DNA of 64,000 nucleotides, taken from contig NZ_CP150481.1 of the NCBI RefSeq assembly GCF_047922965.1, positions 2,356,001 through 2,420,000 on the forward strand, read 5' to 3'. Shown one piece after another: positions 35,533 through 43,903 of the stretch (the stretch's first letter is position 1; each line of letters starts with the position of its first letter). Both the position numbers and the translations under genes were made by a program. Under the pieces are notes generated by a model, which saw nothing but the letters and a program-made list of their open reading frames with translations, searched no databases and had not been told where the DNA came from. The stretch comes from Neptunicella plasticusilytica (GTDB lineage: Bacteria > Pseudomonadota > Gammaproteobacteria > Enterobacterales > Alteromonadaceae).

Positions 35533-36102
35533 GTGAAAGTCATTTATCTGAACAAGACTGTATCCCCTTCAACTGAACCGGCTCAGAATAGCCAGTTGAT
35601 CGAACAGCTATATGCTGAATACGGCAGTGCGTTGCGTCGTTTTATTCGGGTACGTTCGCGATTGAATGATAACGACTGCGACGATGTAATGCAGGAAGTG
35701 TACGAGCGACTGCTTAAACTGGATAACTTGCAGGAAAAATTGGCCGGTAGAATGGATACTGTGCGCAACTACCTGTTCCAGATAGCCACTCATTTATTGA
35801 TAGATCTTGACAGGCGAGCCAAAGTGCGCTGTAGCGACGCCCATATCAGTGAACAGGATGCCGTTATATTCAGCTCCCTGTATTCCCCCGAACGGGAACT
35901 GCAAAACAGAAAACAATTAAGCCAGATAGAACAGGCGTTGACAGATATTAAAACAGTGCACAAACAAGCGTTTATTTTAAACCGCATCGACGGACGCAGC
36001 TATCGGGAAATTAGTGATGTGTTAGGTGTATCAGTCAGTACTGTAGAGAAGTATATTTCCGCAGCACTGGTTGCCATTAGAGAGAGGATGCTCGCAGAAT
36101 GA
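35533..36102 (+). CDS. ECF RNA polymerase sigma factor (FecI-like)
   Basis: A 189-residue extracytoplasmic-function sigma factor. Region 2 spans about 30-95, including VRSRLNDNDCDDVMQEVYERLLKL, the core-polymerase and -10 contact region. Region 4 occupies about 120-185, with the helix-turn-helix IDGRSYREISDVLGVSVSTVEKYISAAL that reads the -35 element. Like FecI proteins it is followed directly by a FecR-type anti-sigma gene (ATGA overlap) and a TonB receptor. The start is a GTG. A promoter-like repeat shared with the receptor gene lies upstream. Inducer and full regulon are unknown. Confidence 0.93.
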   Translation: MKVIYLNKTVSPSTEPAQNSQLIEQLYAEYGSALRRFIRVRSRLNDNDCDDVMQEVYERLLKLDNLQEKLAGRMDTVRNYLFQIATHLLIDLDRRAKVRCSDAHISEQDAVIFSSLYSPERELQNRKQLSQIEQALTDIKTVHKQAFILNRIDGRSYREISDVLGVSVSTVEKYISAALVAIRERMLAE

Positions 36103-37094
36103 CAAATTATCGCTCAAACAAAAGTGAAGTTCGCCAACAGGCGGCCAATTATGTCGCCCGTCTGTACTCTGGCGAGCTCAGCGCCCAGGAAGAAACACAG
36201 ATTTATCACTGGTGTCAGACGAATCCCCTGCATCAGCAAGAATTCGATGCCATGTTGGCAATCTGGGACAGCAGTAGCCAGTTATACCAGACCGACACAA
36301 GACCTCGCTACCACAAGCTAAGCTATTGGTTGAGCGGTATTGCTGCAAGTCTGGTTGCAGTGACATTATTGAGCTGGCTTATTTTTGCGCCTCGCAACCT
36401 GGAGCAAAGCATTTCCCCCCAGGTTCAACCTAACCATTACCAGACAGCCGTAGGCGAAATCAGTACGGTAGGTTTGCCGGACGGTAGCGTGGTAACCCTG
36501 AATACCGATAGTGTCATTGAAATTGATTTCTCCGGTAACCAGCGCAAGGTCTGGCTGCGTCGGGGCGAAGTGTTTTTTGACGTTGCCAAAGATCCTGCGC
36601 GAGTATTTAGTATTAATACCGGTCAAAAGACCATTCGGGTTATAGGTACCAAGTTTAATGTGCGTAAATCGGATTCCTCCTTGAAAGTATCAGTATCAGA
36701 AGGACTGGTTGCGATCCAGAATTCGCAATTACCACTTAGTGACAATATTGACTTTGATCATGCCGAAACCCTGCTGCCGGCGGGTTCTGTCGGCGCGTTT
36801 AGCGGTACCAGTGAGGTGGTTTCTCAAGACATACCGGAACAAGTAGCCAAGACTCAGCACTGGCGTCAAGGGGTATTTCGTTTTGAAAATGAATCTCTCG
36901 ATAACGTAATTAACGAATTTAATCGTTACCGGATTAAAAAAATTCAGCTACAAACTGCACAATTAGGCCAACTTAAAATAAGTGGTGTATTTCGCCTTAA
37001 AGACGGTGACAGTATTATTACCGCGCTGGAAACAGCATTACCTGTTCAGGTACAAAAAACACCTGAATATATTTTATTGATGCCAAAAAGTTGA
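36099..37094 (+). CDS. FecR-family anti-sigma / signal-transduction protein
   Basis: Inner-membrane protein of 331 residues that would control the adjacent sigma factor. The cytoplasmic N-terminal DUF4880-like region (about 10-60) contains ARLYSGELSAQEETQIYHW. A single membrane helix lies at about 70-90 (LSGIAASLVAVTLLSWLIF). The periplasmic FecR domain has TAVGEISTVGLPDGSVVTLN and the VWLRRGEVFFDVAKDPARVF segment. A C-terminal secretin-like STN segment ends the protein. It overlaps the sigma gene by 4 bases. In Fec-type systems the receptor's signalling domain contacts the periplasmic part. Confidence 0.92.
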   Translation: MTNYRSNKSEVRQQAANYVARLYSGELSAQEETQIYHWCQTNPLHQQEFDAMLAIWDSSSQLYQTDTRPRYHKLSYWLSGIAASLVAVTLLSWLIFAPRNLEQSISPQVQPNHYQTAVGEISTVGLPDGSVVTLNTDSVIEIDFSGNQRKVWLRRGEVFFDVAKDPARVFSINTGQKTIRVIGTKFNVRKSDSSLKVSVSEGLVAIQNSQLPLSDNIDFDHAETLLPAGSVGAFSGTSEVVSQDIPEQVAKTQHWRQGVFRFENESLDNVINEFNRYRIKKIQLQTAQLGQLKISGVFRLKDGDSIITALETALPVQVQKTPEYILLMPKS

Positions 37095-37103
37095 AATTTT
37101 ATG

Positions 37104-37133
37104 GAGGACAGTCTGTTTACTTGCGTATAGCAA
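37104..37133 (+). promoter_or_regulatory. Candidate ECF-sigma promoter upstream of the TonB receptor
   Basis: Second copy of GAGG-N16-CGTATAGCAA (GAGG 37104-37107, CGTATAGCAA 37124-37133), located 53 bases before the receptor start codon. The 12-base core TGCGTATAGCAA is identical to that before the sigma gene. Confidence 0.6.
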
Positions 37134-37185
37134 ATTGAGGCGAACAAACAATAACGATTAAAAATTAAAACAACAGAGGCACACC

Positions 37186-40100
37186 ATGAAACTACGCAAG
37201 TCATTCAAGCTCAGTTCACTCACCTGTAGCATCATGCTAATGATGTATTCCGGCGCCAGCCTGGCTGAACAGGAACTCGCTCGACAAATTGACATACCAG
37301 CCCAGAATATTGACTCGGCATTACTGGAGCTAGCCGAAGAAAGTCACACCCAGATTCTATTTTCTCCCGATGTCACTCCGGCAGGGACAACCCGAAAAAT
37401 CGACGCAACCTTAACCGTTTCCCAGGCACTAGCCCTGATACTCGAGGGGACGGATCTGGAGTTTGTTAAAGAATCTTCCTCGACTTATATTATCCGCCGC
37501 AAGACAGACGTTGATGCATCTCCTGCGACTTCCGGCGGCCCAACAAATGTCGAGACCGGCGCAGCAATTGAGCAAAAGAAAAAAGAAGCTAGTGTTGAAC
37601 GAATTCAGGTGGTGGGTTCCAATATCAGGGTAAATCAGGACTCCGGCGCCTTGCCTGTTACCACTTTTAGTGCGGCTGATTTTGAAGATCTGGGTATTAG
37701 CAGCGGTGCCGATTTACTCGCCGAACTGCCACAGCAGGGCGAAGTCAGTTTTAATAATGAACGCGTGGTTGGCGGGGTTAATGACGCTCGCGGCGATGTG
37801 TCATCGATTAATTTACGTGGTATAGGTACGGGTTACAGTTTGACCTTGCTAAATGGTCGACGACTGGTGCTACACCCCGGTACCCAGGCAGAAGATCTGG
37901 TACCAGTCACCACGGTAAACTCTAACGCCCTGCCGGTTAGAGGTTTAAGCCGGGTTGAGGTATTGCGTGACGGCGCTGCCGCAATTTATGGTACTGACGC
38001 CATCGCTGGCGTGATTAACTATGTACTCAAAGACAAAAACACCGGCGGCGATATACAGTTCCAGTATGGTAAGAATGATGGAACAAATCGCGACACTATC
38101 AGTATTTCGGGTTCAGGTGGCTGGTTCTTTAATCAGGAGAAAACCCACTTGACTGTTAGTGCCAGCCTTTATGATCAGGATATGCTGATGGCGTCGGAGC
38201 GCGCCTACGCGGCCAGCTCTGATCAGCGTAATTACCCTGGTTTAGACGAAGAGTTTGCCAGCGACACCAGTCTGGATGGCCGCACCACATCCACCCCTTG
38301 GGCAGAGTTGAGTTCGGACAGTCTGGGTACCTTTCATATTCAACCCGACAGCTTCAGCGGTTGCGTGGTAGAACTGGATGGCGGAATTTGTGCCGATCAG
38401 GGCAGTCTGGACAGAGAACTTCGTTACGACTCCAATACAGCACGGTCACTGAGTTCTGCCGTTAGCCGATTAAATTTGTACGCTTTACTTACCCATGAAT
38501 TAACCGATGACGCCCAATTGTATGGTGAAGCATTATATTATCAGGCCGAAGCCGATCGTGTTCGCGAACAAAGTGGTAACCTGACCGCCCAGCGTTTTAC
38601 TATTCCCGCCGACGCCTATTACAACCCTTTCGGTGAAGATGTCACTTTGCTGCGCTACCGCCCTATTGATACCGGTCCACGCAAAATTAACGTTGAGGAT
38701 TACTCTTATCGAGTGTTAGCCGGGTTGCGTGGCTACTATCAGAACTGGGACTGGGATTCAGCATTGCTCTATTCAAAAGCTCATACACTGGATTCGGCCA
38801 ACCGTATTGATACCACGTTGTTTCAACAAGCGGTTAACAGCACCAATATGGCCAGCGCCTACAATGTGTTTAATGGCGGTAGTCTGTCCAATCCCAACGT
38901 GGGTGACGAAACCGGTAATGCGCAAGATGTAATCGACAGTTTTATGATCAATGTTGAACGGGAATCACAAACCGAGTTGGCATTATACGATTTTAAAGTC
39001 TCGCGCCCGGATCTGTTCTCGCTGCCTGCGGGAGATGTGGGCATGGCAGCCGGTGTGGAGTATCGCTATGAAAGTTTTTTGGACAAACGTAGCGATGCCC
39101 TAAACGGCAACTTACCTTTTATTGAAATTGTCAGTGGCGATATAGGCGATTTGGCCAGTACCGTGCTGGGCAGCAGTCCAACACCAGATTCTGCCGGCAG
39201 CCGCAATGTATTCTCCGCTTATGTGGAATTTGCAATCCCCTTATTACGAGATCTCCCCTTAGTACAAAGTCTGGATATGCAACTGGCGACCCGCTATGAA
39301 CGCTTTTCTGATGTCGGCGATATTGCCAAGCCCAAGATTTCACTGGCCTGGCAAGTGAATGACTATATACAATTCCGGGCAGCAATGGCAGAAGGCTTTA
39401 AAGCCCCCGGATTACCTCAGACCACGGCTGTCGATGTTGCTCGTTCCAATACCCGTTCAGATCCTGTTTTCGGCCGTCGTCAGGGCACGCTGGAAATACG
39501 TAACGGCAGCAGTAGCCTGAAACCCGAAACCAGCAAGAACAAATTTGTCGGGATTGTATTGACCCCAACTAAAAACCTGACGCTAACCGCTGACTGGTGG
39601 CATATCGAACAACAGGATGTGGTCGGGATTTTAAGCAGCCAGACCCAGATACTGTACGATGCGCTATTACGCAGTGAAGGTTCCAGTAACCCGAATGTAG
39701 TGCGTAATCAAAGCGATGAAATACTCTACGTAACCAACGACTACACCAACCTGTTACCGCGTGAAATTAAAGGTATTGATTACAGCTTGTATTACAAACT
39801 GGAAACCGCAGTTGGCCAGTTTACCTTCAACGCCAGCGCAGCTAATCTCAAACAGTTTGATCAAGGTGTTGATGCGATAACCCAAACTGTTCTGGATGCG
39901 CAGGAAGCGGGTAATCCAGCCCTGTTATATAACGGCGAACCCGTTTCTATTCCCGGTGCCACAGGCAGTTTAATTCGGCAAAATGGCCGCCCCGAATGGC
40001 GTTCTAATTTGGGTCTGAAATGGGCTAAGAACAACTGGGGAGCCGGTGTTAAATACAAATACATCAGCGATCTGGATAACAGCTGGTTATATTACGCCGA

Positions 40101-40335
40101 TGACAATGGTGACCTGATCTATCAACAAATTGATAGCTGGTCGACGGTTGATGCATATGCAAGTTATAAGTTCGACCAACAATCAGGCTGGATGAATAAT
40201 ACCAAACTCACTCTGGGCGCCCGCAATATCGGCGATAAAGAACCGCCCTTCAGTTCCGGTACTTTTGGTTATGAGAGTGGTGTGCACTCCTCATCAGGGC
40301 GTTATATTTACCTGACGCTTAACAAAAAGTTCTAG
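37186..40335 (+). CDS. TonB-dependent receptor with N-terminal signalling (STN) domain
   Basis: Outer-membrane active transporter of 1049 residues. A signal peptide (1-27, ending ASLA) is followed by an STN/secretin-like domain (about 32-105, IPAQNIDSALLELAEESHTQILF), typical of receptors that signal to FecR. A TonB-box-like segment ERIQVVGS lies near 143-150. The plug (about 155-285) contains DLLAELPQQG, NLRGIGTGYSLTLLNGRRLV and VEVLRDGAAAIYGTDAIAGVINYVL. The 22-strand barrel ends in a C-terminal phenylalanine. The plug resembles large-substrate (peptide/glycan-type) marine receptors more than siderophore receptors. It is followed by two exported hydrolases, which suggests an organic N-containing substrate. 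Confidence 0.93.
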   Translation: MKLRKSFKLSSLTCSIMLMMYSGASLAEQELARQIDIPAQNIDSALLELAEESHTQILFSPDVTPAGTTRKIDATLTVSQALALILEGTDLEFVKESSSTYIIRRKTDVDASPATSGGPTNVETGAAIEQKKKEASVERIQVVGSNIRVNQDSGALPVTTFSAADFEDLGISSGADLLAELPQQGEVSFNNERVVGGVNDARGDVSSINLRGIGTGYSLTLLNGRRLVLHPGTQAEDLVPVTTVNSNALPVRGLSRVEVLRDGAAAIYGTDAIAGVINYVLKDKNTGGDIQFQYGKNDGTNRDTISISGSGGWFFNQEKTHLTVSASLYDQDMLMASERAYAASSDQRNYPGLDEEFASDTSLDGRTTSTPWAELSSDSLGTFHIQPDSFSGCVVELDGGICADQGSLDRELRYDSNTARSLSSAVSRLNLYALLTHELTDDAQLYGEALYYQAEADRVREQSGNLTAQRFTIPADAYYNPFGEDVTLLRYRPIDTGPRKINVEDYSYRVLAGLRGYYQNWDWDSALLYSKAHTLDSANRIDTTLFQQAVNSTNMASAYNVFNGGSLSNPNVGDETGNAQDVIDSFMINVERESQTELALYDFKVSRPDLFSLPAGDVGMAAGVEYRYESFLDKRSDALNGNLPFIEIVSGDIGDLASTVLGSSPTPDSAGSRNVFSAYVEFAIPLLRDLPLVQSLDMQLATRYERFSDVGDIAKPKISLAWQVNDYIQFRAAMAEGFKAPGLPQTTAVDVARSNTRSDPVFGRRQGTLEIRNGSSSLKPETSKNKFVGIVLTPTKNLTLTADWWHIEQQDVVGILSSQTQILYDALLRSEGSSNPNVVRNQSDEILYVTNDYTNLLPREIKGIDYSLYYKLETAVGQFTFNASAANLKQFDQGVDAITQTVLDAQEAGNPALLYNGEPVSIPGATGSLIRQNGRPEWRSNLGLKWAKNNWGAGVKYKYISDLDNSWLYYADDNGDLIYQQIDSWSTVDAYASYKFDQQSGWMNNTKLTLGARNIGDKEPPFSSGTFGYESGVHSSSGRYIYLTLNKKF

Positions 40336-40345
40336 TCTAGTCGTC

Positions 40346-40384
40346 GCAGTCATTCAAGGGTTTGCCCTTGTTTGACTGCGTTTT
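40346..40384 (+). terminator. Intrinsic terminator or attenuator after the TonB receptor
   Basis: A long stem with two paired blocks (GCAGTCA/TGACTGC and CAAGGG/CCCTTG) around loop TTTG, followed by GTTTT. Being internal to the locus, it would lower expression of the downstream hydrolases relative to the receptor. Confidence 0.75.
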
Positions 40385-40419
40385 CCATAACCTTTTGTTA
40401 GATCGGGATGATTTACATC

Positions 40420-41574
40420 ATGAATCGTAGCCTATTATTTATATTCACTTTATTTGCCTTTAACAACGCACTGGCCTGCCAGTTTGATGATGTCACCTTC
40501 GATAGCGACTTCAGTATGGCGCGTCTGGATAGTTGCGAAAAACTGGATACCCACCAGTATCATATCGGTATTCACCCAGAAAATGAGCCGGTAAATCCCA
40601 GTCCCTGGTACAGCTTTAAAGTCCATTCCAAGCAAGACGCCACAGTGCGACTGAAGATGACTTTCAATGGCAATTATCCGCGTTACTTTCCCAAAATCAG
40701 TTATGACGGCGTGCATTGGCAAGGCATACCATTCAGCACTGAGAACAAAGCCATGTGGTTCAGCATTAACACGTCTCAAAAGCCGCTTTGGGTCTCCGCC
40801 CAGGAGGTGATCAACAACGCCGAATATGAGGTGTGGCTGAATAAAATGTCGGCGCTAACAGCGAATGCCAAACTCGAATTGCTGGGTAACTCTGAACAAG
40901 GTCGTCCCATTAATGCCCTGGTTCAGCAAACGCCTGGCAATCATGAATGGTTGGTGGTGATTGGTCGCCAGCATCCGCCTGAAGTGACCGGCGCCATGGC
41001 CTTATTCGGTTTTTCAGAAGCAATACTCACTGATAAAGCGCTGCAACAGCGTTTTTCGCAGCGTTTTAACCTGTTGCTGGTACCTGATGTTAATCCTGAC
41101 GGCGTAGAACAGGGTAACTGGCGACATAATGCTAATGGTGTTGATCTGAACCGTGACTGGAAAAAGTTTGCCCAGGCCGAAACCCGTCTGGTCAGGGATA
41201 AACTGGCCAGTATTGTTAAAGCCGGTGGCAAAATTGTGTTTGCAGTGGATTTTCATTCCACCTATCACGATGTGTTTTATACCATGCCCGAAGATTATCC
41301 CATCGCACCTAAAAACCTGATGAACGATTGGCTGGCAGGATTGGCGAATAACACCAAATGGGCCTTTAAAGCCAATGTTAAGCCCGGCTCCAATCCCGAT
41401 AACGGTGTATTTAAACAGTTTATCGCCGATCAGTACCAGGTTCATGCGGTCACCTACGAAGTGGGAGATAATACCAATCGTCAGCTTATTCCCTATGTTG
41501 CGCAGCAAGCGGCAAGGGTTCTGGTGGATAAATTACTGGCCACCGGCGAGAAAGACTTTAATCTGAAACCTTGA
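40420..41574 (+). CDS. Exported M14 zinc carboxypeptidase resembling cytosolic carboxypeptidases
   Basis: Zinc metallocarboxypeptidase of 384 residues. From the ATG at 40420 there is a signal peptide (MNRSLLFIFTLFAFNNALA). A beta-sandwich N-domain (about 20-145) like that of cytosolic carboxypeptidases (CCP, deglutamylases) comes next, then the catalytic domain. Zinc ligands are HPPE (His185, Glu188) and the His of DFHST (His279). Arg245 lies in DLNRDW and the catalytic Glu347 in TYEVGD. All catalytic residues are present. CCP relatives remove C-terminal glutamates from side chains or tails; the substrate here is unknown. It is 10 bases before the M20 gene, so the two are cotranscribed. Confidence 0.88.
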   Translation: MNRSLLFIFTLFAFNNALACQFDDVTFDSDFSMARLDSCEKLDTHQYHIGIHPENEPVNPSPWYSFKVHSKQDATVRLKMTFNGNYPRYFPKISYDGVHWQGIPFSTENKAMWFSINTSQKPLWVSAQEVINNAEYEVWLNKMSALTANAKLELLGNSEQGRPINALVQQTPGNHEWLVVIGRQHPPEVTGAMALFGFSEAILTDKALQQRFSQRFNLLLVPDVNPDGVEQGNWRHNANGVDLNRDWKKFAQAETRLVRDKLASIVKAGGKIVFAVDFHSTYHDVFYTMPEDYPIAPKNLMNDWLAGLANNTKWAFKANVKPGSNPDNGVFKQFIADQYQVHAVTYEVGDNTNRQLIPYVAQQAARVLVDKLLATGEKDFNLKP

Positions 41575-41584
41575 AGGAACGAAT

Positions 41585-43012
41585 ATGTTCAAAGCGCGCC
41601 AGAAAATATTGCTGTCAGTCCTGTGTCTGACAAGTATGCCGTTACTGGCACAAAGTGATGCAGACTATGTCGCCCAATTTGTGCAACAACATCAAACTCG
41701 CAATATTGAGCTGGCGCAGAATATGTGGAACTGGGCTGAAGTCCGTTTTCACGAAGACAAAAGCTCGCAAGCTATGCAGCAGATGCTGTCCGCCCAAGGC
41801 TTTACTGTTCACGCTGGAGTAGCAGGCATGCCCACCGCCTTTGTCGCCAGCTATGGCAGTACGGGTCCGGTGATTGGTATTTTAGCCGAAATGGATGCCC
41901 TGCCCGGCCTGTCCCAGCAGGCCACACCACAACAGCAAGCCATCGAAGGCAAACAGGCAGGCCATGCGTGCGGCCATCACCTGTTTGGTGCCGGTTCGGT
42001 TGCAGCAGCCATCACAGTTAAAAACTGGTTGGAACAGAACAAGATTAATGGACAAGTGCGTTTATACGGCACTCCCGCGGAGGAAGGTGGATCCGGTAAG
42101 GTTTATATGGTTCGAGACGGGCTGTTCAAAGATGTTGATATTGTATTGCACTGGCATGCTGGCGATAGAAACAACGCTCAGGCGATGACCACGTTAGCCA
42201 ATAAAACGGCTAAATTTCGCTTCCATGGTATAGCCTCTCATGCCGCAGCCGCACCGGAACTGGGACGCTCGGCCCTGGATGCTGTCGAAGCAATGGATTA
42301 TATGGTCAATATGATGCGTGAGCATGTTCCCTCTGAAACTCGCATTCATTACGTCATCACGAATGGTGGCTCGGTACCCAATGTGGTGCCGGAATTTGCC
42401 GAGGTTTATTATTATCTGCGTACCCCTTCTGCCGCAGATTTACCTGAGTTATGGACCAGACTGGAAAAAACCGCCCAAGCAGCGGCGTTAGGCACCGGAA
42501 CAACAGTAGAGCAGGAAATTATGTCGGGCGTCTGGAGTGTGCTGCCCAATAGCACTTTAGCTAAAGTGACTTATGACAGTATGCAACATTATGGCGGCTT
42601 GAATTACACCAGCGAAGAAAAACAGTTTGCTGACAAAATCCGGCCCAGTCTAAGCAAACGTGCACAAAAAAGAATTGGCGCCGAACAGCAAATCGATCCC
42701 TGGACTGATGAAATCTATGCGTCGTCGGCATCAACCGACGTGGGTGATGTTAGCTGGAATGTCCCCACCGTCGGCTTTGTGACCGCTACTTGGGTACCCG
42801 GCACTCCGCCACATAGCTGGCAGGCTGTGGCGGCAGGAGGAATGAGTATTGGCTATAAAGGTATGCAGTTGGCCATTAAAACCCTGGCCCTCAGCGCAAT
42901 AACCTTGTATCAACAACCGCAACTGATTGAAGCAGCAAAACAGGAATGGTTACAACGTAAGGGTGATGTGCAATATCAGTCACAAATTGGTGACCGGCAA
43001 CCGGCACTATAA
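41585..43012 (+). CDS. Exported M20 amidohydrolase resembling AbgB
   Basis: Metal-dependent amidohydrolase of 475 residues with a signal peptide (about 1-22, MPLLAQ at the end). M20 motifs are intact: ILAEMDALPG, HACGHHLFGAG (His127, Cys129, His131) and GTPAEEGGSGK with the catalytic Glu pair. A dimerisation lid is inserted in the middle. Overall it resembles AbgB, the p-aminobenzoyl-glutamate hydrolase subunit, and related amidohydrolases of N-acyl amino acids. No abgA or abgT homologue is adjacent. Export to the periplasm is unusual for AbgB and fits processing of material brought in by the TonB receptor. It is the last gene of the locus and converges with the DUF192 gene. Confidence 0.88.
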   Translation: MFKARQKILLSVLCLTSMPLLAQSDADYVAQFVQQHQTRNIELAQNMWNWAEVRFHEDKSSQAMQQMLSAQGFTVHAGVAGMPTAFVASYGSTGPVIGILAEMDALPGLSQQATPQQQAIEGKQAGHACGHHLFGAGSVAAAITVKNWLEQNKINGQVRLYGTPAEEGGSGKVYMVRDGLFKDVDIVLHWHAGDRNNAQAMTTLANKTAKFRFHGIASHAAAAPELGRSALDAVEAMDYMVNMMREHVPSETRIHYVITNGGSVPNVVPEFAEVYYYLRTPSAADLPELWTRLEKTAQAAALGTGTTVEQEIMSGVWSVLPNSTLAKVTYDSMQHYGGLNYTSEEKQFADKIRPSLSKRAQKRIGAEQQIDPWTDEIYASSASTDVGDVSWNVPTVGFVTATWVPGTPPHSWQAVAAGGMSIGYKGMQLAIKTLALSAITLYQQPQLIEAAKQEWLQRKGDVQYQSQIGDRQPAL

Positions 43013-43020
43013 TCCGTCGG

Positions 43021-43455
43021 TTACTGGTCAGCCAATACAAACTCGATTTTGTCACCCACCTTTACCTGATGTTTGGCATACCAGCCCAATTCCATTTCCA
43101 GTGCGCCAATCACCTCACCGGGCGATGGATGAGTGCTTTCATCCATCGCTTGCATCTGGATAATTGACACTATCACGCCCTTTTCATCAATATAGGCCAG
43201 ATCCAGCGGGATCAGGGTGTTGGCCATCCAGAATGCGGTTTCCTGCGGACTGTTATACACAAATAACATGCCCGGTTTGGCGGTTTTTCTGCCCATTAAA
43301 CCTTTGGCACGTTCTTTTGGACTGTCCGCCAATTCCACACTCAGGGTTAACTGGTTAATTTTGATATCAATCAGTTCAAGCGGTTGAGCCTGAATATTGG
43401 CATTGCTGAGCAGTCCACAAACTAACAGCAGTAAAGATAAAAATTTTGCTTTCAC
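43021..43455 (-). CDS. Exported DUF192 family protein
   Basis: A 144-residue protein with a signal peptide (about 1-24, ending NIQA) and a DUF192 domain: LSVELADSPKERAKGLMGRK, FVYNSPQETAFWMANTLIPLDLAYID and the C-terminal EMELGWYAKHQVKVGDKIEF. The molecular function of DUF192 is not established. It is the last gene of the leftward five-gene operon that begins with the cupredoxin-like gene, 19 bases after the globin gene. Confidence 0.88.
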   Translation of the reverse strand: MKAKFLSLLLLVCGLLSNANIQAQPLELIDIKINQLTLSVELADSPKERAKGLMGRKTAKPGMLFVYNSPQETAFWMANTLIPLDLAYIDEKGVIVSIIQMQAMDESTHPSPGEVIGALEMELGWYAKHQVKVGDKIEFVLADQ

Positions 43456-43474
43456 ATCAACCTCAATTATTCGA

Positions 43475-43903
43475 TTACAGATAAATTACGCCCGGCCGCA
43501 GGGGGGCCAGTCTGGATAACACTTCATTTTGGGTAGTTAGCGGTAGATCATTTTGTTCCATGGCTTTAACCAGCAAATCAACCACGTGATTAAAATCCGC
43601 TTCATTCACATTCATTCCGGTGTGAATATCCACCATACTGTCACCACTATATTCACAGGGGCCATCACTTATCGCACATAAATGGGAAACAAAACCGTTA
43701 CGAAAATGGTTGATATTGGCATGTTCGAAATAATGAAAAATTTGTTGATCCTGGCCAATTTGCTGAATAAAGCTTGCGACCAGATTTTCAATTCCTGCCT
43801 GTCCGCCCAGCTTTTGGTAGAGCGTCTGTTGTGGATGAGTTTGACAGCCGCCAAGCAAGCAGAGGCTGAATATTAAGCTAATGACAAAGATAATATTTTT
43901 CAT
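43475..43903 (-). CDS. Lipoprotein group 1 truncated haemoglobin
   Basis: A 142-residue truncated globin preceded by a lipoprotein signal peptide with lipobox LGGC (Cys20). It is therefore predicted to be membrane-anchored on the periplasmic side. The globin fold region starts at LYQKLGGQAGIENLVASFIQQI. The E-helix segment HFRNGFVSHLCAISDGP and the proximal histidine His94 (DIHTGMNV) are present. Group 1 truncated globins bind O2/NO and are usually cytoplasmic; an exported lipoprotein form is less common. Its start overlaps the DUF3034 stop by 4 bases within an operon containing a c-di-GMP enzyme and a cupredoxin-like protein. Confidence 0.9.
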   Translation of the reverse strand: MKNIIFVISLIFSLCLLGGCQTHPQQTLYQKLGGQAGIENLVASFIQQIGQDQQIFHYFEHANINHFRNGFVSHLCAISDGPCEYSGDSMVDIHTGMNVNEADFNHVVDLLVKAMEQNDLPLTTQNEVLSRLAPLRPGVIYL

